From an uncultured Eubacteriales bacterium (GTDB lineage: Bacteria > Bacillota > Clostridia > Oscillospirales > Oscillospiraceae), in the NCBI GenBank assembly GCA_900555735.1, contig USMI01000095.1:1-7433 (forward strand): a stretch of 7,433 nucleotides of DNA. The letters run 5' to 3'. A model generated the notes under the pieces. It had not been told where the DNA came from. It was given only the letters and a program-made list of their open reading frames with translations, and did not search any database. Positions 4,699-7,433 of the stretch are shown piece after piece. The position numbers and the translations under genes were made by a program. Position 1 is the first letter of the stretch. Every line of letters begins with the position of its first letter.

Positions 4699-6093
4699 TT
4701 ACGCCTTCTCAAATACTGCTTTCATGCAGCGATAGGTCATGTAGCAGTCCAGCTTGCCCACCGTCTCATAGGGAGCGTGCATGCTCAGCACGGGCACGCC
4801 CGCGTCGATGGTGTCGATGTTGCGGTTGGCCATGTACTTGGCCACGGTACCGCCGCCGCCGGCGTCGGTCTTGCCCAGCTCGGCCATCTGCCAGAAGATG
4901 TTCTCCTCGTTCAGCAGGCGGCGCAGCTTGCCCACCACCTCGGCGCTGGCGTCGGAGGAGCCGGACTTGCCGCCGGCGCCGGTGTACTTGCACAGGCCGA
5001 TGCCATAGTTGACGTAGGCGGAGTTGTTCTTCTCATACACCTCGGCAAAATTAGGATCGTAGGCGGCGGTCACGTCGGCGCTGACGCAGAAGGAATTGGC
5101 GAAGCAATCCCGCAGCAGCACGCCCTGCGTGTCGCACAGCTCGCCCATGAACTTGTCAAAGGCGCCGGACTGCATGCCGGACACGCCCTCGGAGCCGATC
5201 TCCTCCTTGTCGGCGAAGATACACACGGCGGTACGCTGGGGCTCCTTGGCATCGAAGATACCTGCCAGCTCGGCGTAGGCGCAGACGCGGTCGTCGTGGC
5301 CATAGCTGGCGATCAGGCTGCGGTCAAAGCCGATGTCGCGGGCATGACCGGCGGGGACAGCCTCCAGCTCGGCGGAGATAAAGTCCTCCTCCACCATGCC
5401 GTACTTCTCGTGCAGCAGCTGCATGACGGCCAGCTTGAAGCGTTTTTTCTCGTCCTGATCCGTTACCGGCATGGAGCCCACCAGAATGTTCAGGCTCTCG
5501 CTGGGGATGGCCTCGTTCAGGGGCTTCTTGCCCTGCTCGCGGCCCAGATGGGGCAGCAGATCGCTGATGATGAACTGGGGATCCTCCGGCTTGTCGCCAA
5601 TATGGACGGGCATCACCGTGCCGTCGGAGAGCGTCACCACGCCGTGCAGCTCCAGCGGGATGGTGACCCAGTGGTACTTGCGGATGCCGCCGTAGTGATG
5701 GGTCTTGAGATAGGCCAGCTCCGTGTCCTCGTACAGGGGACGGGGCTTCAGATCCAGGCGGGGCGCGTCGGTGTGGGCGGCGGCGATGTTGGCGCCCTTG
5801 GACAGCGGCTCCTTGCCGATCACGGCCAGCATGATGCCCTTGCCCCGGTTGTTGCAGTACACCTTGTCTCCGGTTTTCAGCGGCATACCGGGCTTATGCT
5901 CCACAAAGCCATGCTGCTTCGCCAGCTCGATGCAGTAATCCACGCACAGGCGCTCGGTCTTGCCGTGGTTCAGGAAGTCCTTATAGGCCTCGCAGTAGTC
6001 GTGCATGGCGGCCTTTTCGCTCTCCGGCAGGCGGTCATAGCCGTTCTCCGGCGCGTACAGCAGCGCCTTGCTCAGCTTTCCTTTTTCACTCAT
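4699..6093 (-). CDS. M18-family metallo-aminopeptidase
   Basis: A 464-residue cytoplasmic aminopeptidase of the M18 (aspartyl aminopeptidase) family, which removes N-terminal residues, typically acidic ones, with two bound metal ions. Expected metal and catalytic positions are visible: H107 and D109 in AAHTDAPRLD, D267/D268 in GHDDR, E297-E298 in DKEEIGSEG, D340 in SADVTAAYDPN, and H439 in SMHAPYE. The glycine-rich DAGGGGTVAKY segment (410-420) precedes the last block, as usual. The length is full. AGGAGG (6101-6106) lies seven bases before the ATG at 6093. It follows the DHHW-protein gene after 56 bases with no clear terminator or promoter between, so read-through is possible, although the two roles are not obviously linked. 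The protein most resembles the longer clostridial M18 form; true substrate preference cannot be read from the sequence. Confidence 0.95.
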   Translation of the reverse strand: MSEKGKLSKALLYAPENGYDRLPESEKAAMHDYCEAYKDFLNHGKTERLCVDYCIELAKQHGFVEHKPGMPLKTGDKVYCNNRGKGIMLAVIGKEPLSKGANIAAAHTDAPRLDLKPRPLYEDTELAYLKTHHYGGIRKYHWVTIPLELHGVVTLSDGTVMPVHIGDKPEDPQFIISDLLPHLGREQGKKPLNEAIPSESLNILVGSMPVTDQDEKKRFKLAVMQLLHEKYGMVEEDFISAELEAVPAGHARDIGFDRSLIASYGHDDRVCAYAELAGIFDAKEPQRTAVCIFADKEEIGSEGVSGMQSGAFDKFMGELCDTQGVLLRDCFANSFCVSADVTAAYDPNFAEVYEKNNSAYVNYGIGLCKYTGAGGKSGSSDASAEVVGKLRRLLNEENIFWQMAELGKTDAGGGGTVAKYMANRNIDTIDAGVPVLSMHAPYETVGKLDCYMTYRCMKAVFEKA

Positions 6094-6149
6094 AGCATAT
6101 CCTCCTCAAAAATATTTCTTTTGTCGATCTCTTTCTTGATACCGCGCTG
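6094..6149 (-). other. Short gap with the aminopeptidase ribosome site
   Basis: Fifty-six bases, A-rich in the transcribed direction, holding AGGAGG at 6101-6106. I see no hairpin with a T run and no recognisable promoter pair, which fits co-transcription with the gene upstream. Confidence 0.5.
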
Positions 6150-7433
6150 TCAGGAAAGCGCCCGGCTCTCCAGATTGCTCCGCAGACTGGTGGCCGCCTG
6201 ACAGTTGTTGATGATAAGCGCGTCGGTAACACCGTACTGGGAAATAATGCCGCTGACGCTGCCCACCTCCTCGCGGATGTCCACCACCACAATGCGCTCG
6301 TAGTAGTCGATCATGTAGGGCACAAAGGCGTTGCCGTAGGACTCCTTGAACACCAGCAGGGTCTTGCCGTTCTTGTTGTCGGTGGTGATAACGGTCAGGG
6401 GCTGGTCGCCGCACAGGAACATCCCGGCGTACTCGTTGGTGCCGCCGTTGACGGCCTGGCCGTTATACTGCACGCCGTCCCGGTAGTACACCATGGAATA
6501 GCCCGCATGGGGGAACCGGGCCGCGGAATAGTCCGGGTTGGCTTTCAGCTCCGCGGGATGGCCGCCGTACATGTACAGGGAGCCGGTATAGCCGGTGCGG
6601 AGCACCGTGTCGTAGCTGTCCAGCGTCCACGGGGTAATGCCATTGGCCTGACAATAGGCCGCCGAGGCGTAGTAAGCACCCAGACTGGTCCAGTGATGAT
6701 CGGTGCGGTAGAACATGTACTCGCCCGCGTGCTGATCCATCAGGCCCATGCAGTCCACGGTGGTGACGGAAGTGTCCATCATGGCGTAGGTGGACTTGAT
6801 GAAGCTGGCGATATCATCATGGGGATCGTCATAGTCCGCCGGGGAATGATAGGCGCAGCTCTTGGGCGTCAGCAGGCAGCTGACATGGATATTGGGGTAT
6901 TTGGCGGCGAACTTGTTCACCGTGTCGGCATAGGCGCTGGAGCCGGTGGGATCGGGGTCGAAATACTCCACGCCGTAGTCGCCGCACACCAGCACCGCGT
7001 TGGCATAGTAGGCAGCGATGTTGTTGTGATAGTGGCCGTCACTGGCGGTCTCCGCCGTGACGGACGCCGCGTCGTCCGAGGAGACGGCGCTGCCCTTACC
7101 GGGGGCGATGTACTTCTGTCCGGCAGGCACCACCTGCTGGCCGCAGGTGGCACATACGCCGTCCTCCCCCACCGTGTGGCCCAGCGCCGGACTCATGACC
7201 GCGCCGCATGCGGCGCAGGTCTCCGGTTCCGTGCAGGTGGCGGGGCCGCCGGAGGTATGGGGCAGCTGGGGCGACAGCTCGATGCCGCAGCGCAAACAGG
7301 TCTGGGGCGCGGCGCAGGTGGCCTCCGGGCCGGGGTCGTGGCCCAGCGCCTCGGTCATCACCTTGCCGCACTCGGTGCAGATCTCCGCCTCGGTACAGGT
7401 GGCCGGTGCGGCGGATACATGCTTATGGCAGGG
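6150..7433 (-). CDS. DHHW/AlgX-like SGNH-fold protein with Cys-rich repeats (5' end cut)
   Basis: The visible C-terminal 427 residues of a larger protein; the frame stays open to the window edge, so the GTG at 7361 is not the likely start. Residues about 6-101 hold three 27-residue Cys-rich repeats and a partial fourth with CxxCG pairs. A linker leads to an SGNH-like domain from about residue 133. YRTDHHWTSLGAYY (242-255) carries the DHHW signature, corresponding to the Asp-x-His of AlgX/AlgJ-type O-acetyl transferases, and KESYGNAFVPY (363-373) supplies the probable nucleophile S365. Such proteins act outside the membrane in O-acetylation of cell-wall or capsule polymers, often beside an MBOAT membrane acyltransferase gene; that partner would be upstream of this gene, beyond the right edge. 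Signal peptide or membrane anchor cannot be seen. The family call is firm; the substrate is unknown, and the repeats are unusual in such proteins as far as I know. Confidence 0.85.
   Translation of the reverse strand, partial: PCHKHVSAAPATCTEAEICTECGKVMTEALGHDPGPEATCAAPQTCLRCGIELSPQLPHTSGGPATCTEPETCAACGAVMSPALGHTVGEDGVCATCGQQVVPAGQKYIAPGKGSAVSSDDAASVTAETASDGHYHNNIAAYYANAVLVCGDYGVEYFDPDPTGSSAYADTVNKFAAKYPNIHVSCLLTPKSCAYHSPADYDDPHDDIASFIKSTYAMMDTSVTTVDCMGLMDQHAGEYMFYRTDHHWTSLGAYYASAAYCQANGITPWTLDSYDTVLRTGYTGSLYMYGGHPAELKANPDYSAARFPHAGYSMVYYRDGVQYNGQAVNGGTNEYAGMFLCGDQPLTVITTDNKNGKTLLVFKESYGNAFVPYMIDYYERIVVVDIREEVGSVSGIISQYGVTDALIINNCQAATSLRSNLESRALS
7176..7418 (-). repeat. Three tandem 81-base repeats coding Cys-rich 27-residue units
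   Basis: Units at 7418-7338, 7337-7257 and 7256-7176 (minus strand) share the plan ATCxxxxxCxxCGxxxxxxLxH, each ending in LGH or LPH. A shortened fourth unit (about 7175-7131) keeps only the CxxCG part. The preceding bases (PCHKH) suggest a further unit beyond the window. Four or more CxxC pairs with regularly placed His suggest metal binding or disulfide-stabilised small modules. Confidence 0.8.

Noticed and set aside
4597..6201. Long plus-strand open frame of 534 codons opposite the aminopeptidase
   Set aside because: It mirrors the codon positions of the high-GC M18 gene; its low-complexity Ala/Val/His/Gly/Gln-rich product has no recognisable family and no terminator or ribosome site supports it.
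7131..7418. Repeat array considered as a CRISPR or intergenic repeat
   Set aside because: The units are contiguous, diverged at base level and in frame within one coding sequence, with conserved Cys and His codons.

Overview
The window looks like chromosomal DNA from a high-GC Gram-positive anaerobe of the class Clostridia, most likely the Oscillospiraceae group (an inference from protein style, strong AGGAGG-type ribosome sites, tight gene packing and lipoprotein signals; no rRNA or marker gene is present to prove it). Almost every base is accounted for; no gene-free stretch exceeds about 100 bases.

Left part, plus strand (1-2982): phoU, a PhoB/PhoP-type response regulator and a PhoR-type sensor kinase, each joined to the next by a 4-base ATGA overlap. 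This is the phosphate-sensing end of what is normally a pst-phoU-phoBR locus. The phoU start codon lies just outside the window. The block ends in a 22-bp perfect inverted repeat that serves as a terminator for both this operon and the convergent one.

Middle, minus strand (4598 down to 3022): a compact four-gene unit bounded by two long perfect inverted repeats (2974-3020 and 4648-4694). In transcription order it holds a small lipoprotein of unknown function, a lipoprotein whose C-terminal domain is a barnase-type ribonuclease with its catalytic residues intact, its barstar-type inhibitor, and a minimal MGMT-family DNA alkyltransferase-like protein. The last three genes have overlapping ends. 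A TATAAT box sits upstream of the first gene. The ribonuclease-inhibitor pair is the most interesting content: the enzyme appears to be anchored outside the membrane, and residues that meet at the known barnase-barstar interface are substituted on both partners.

Right part, minus strand (7433 down to 4699): the C-terminal 427 residues of a DHHW/AlgX-like SGNH-fold protein (putative cell-envelope O-acetyl transfer), preceded by three 27-residue cysteine-rich tandem repeats and cut by the window edge, then an M18 metallo-aminopeptidase ending in the second terminator.

No tRNA, rRNA, CRISPR array, transposase or integrase was seen. Barnase and barstar are known families; what may be new here is the lipid-anchored form, its companion lipoprotein and the altered interface.
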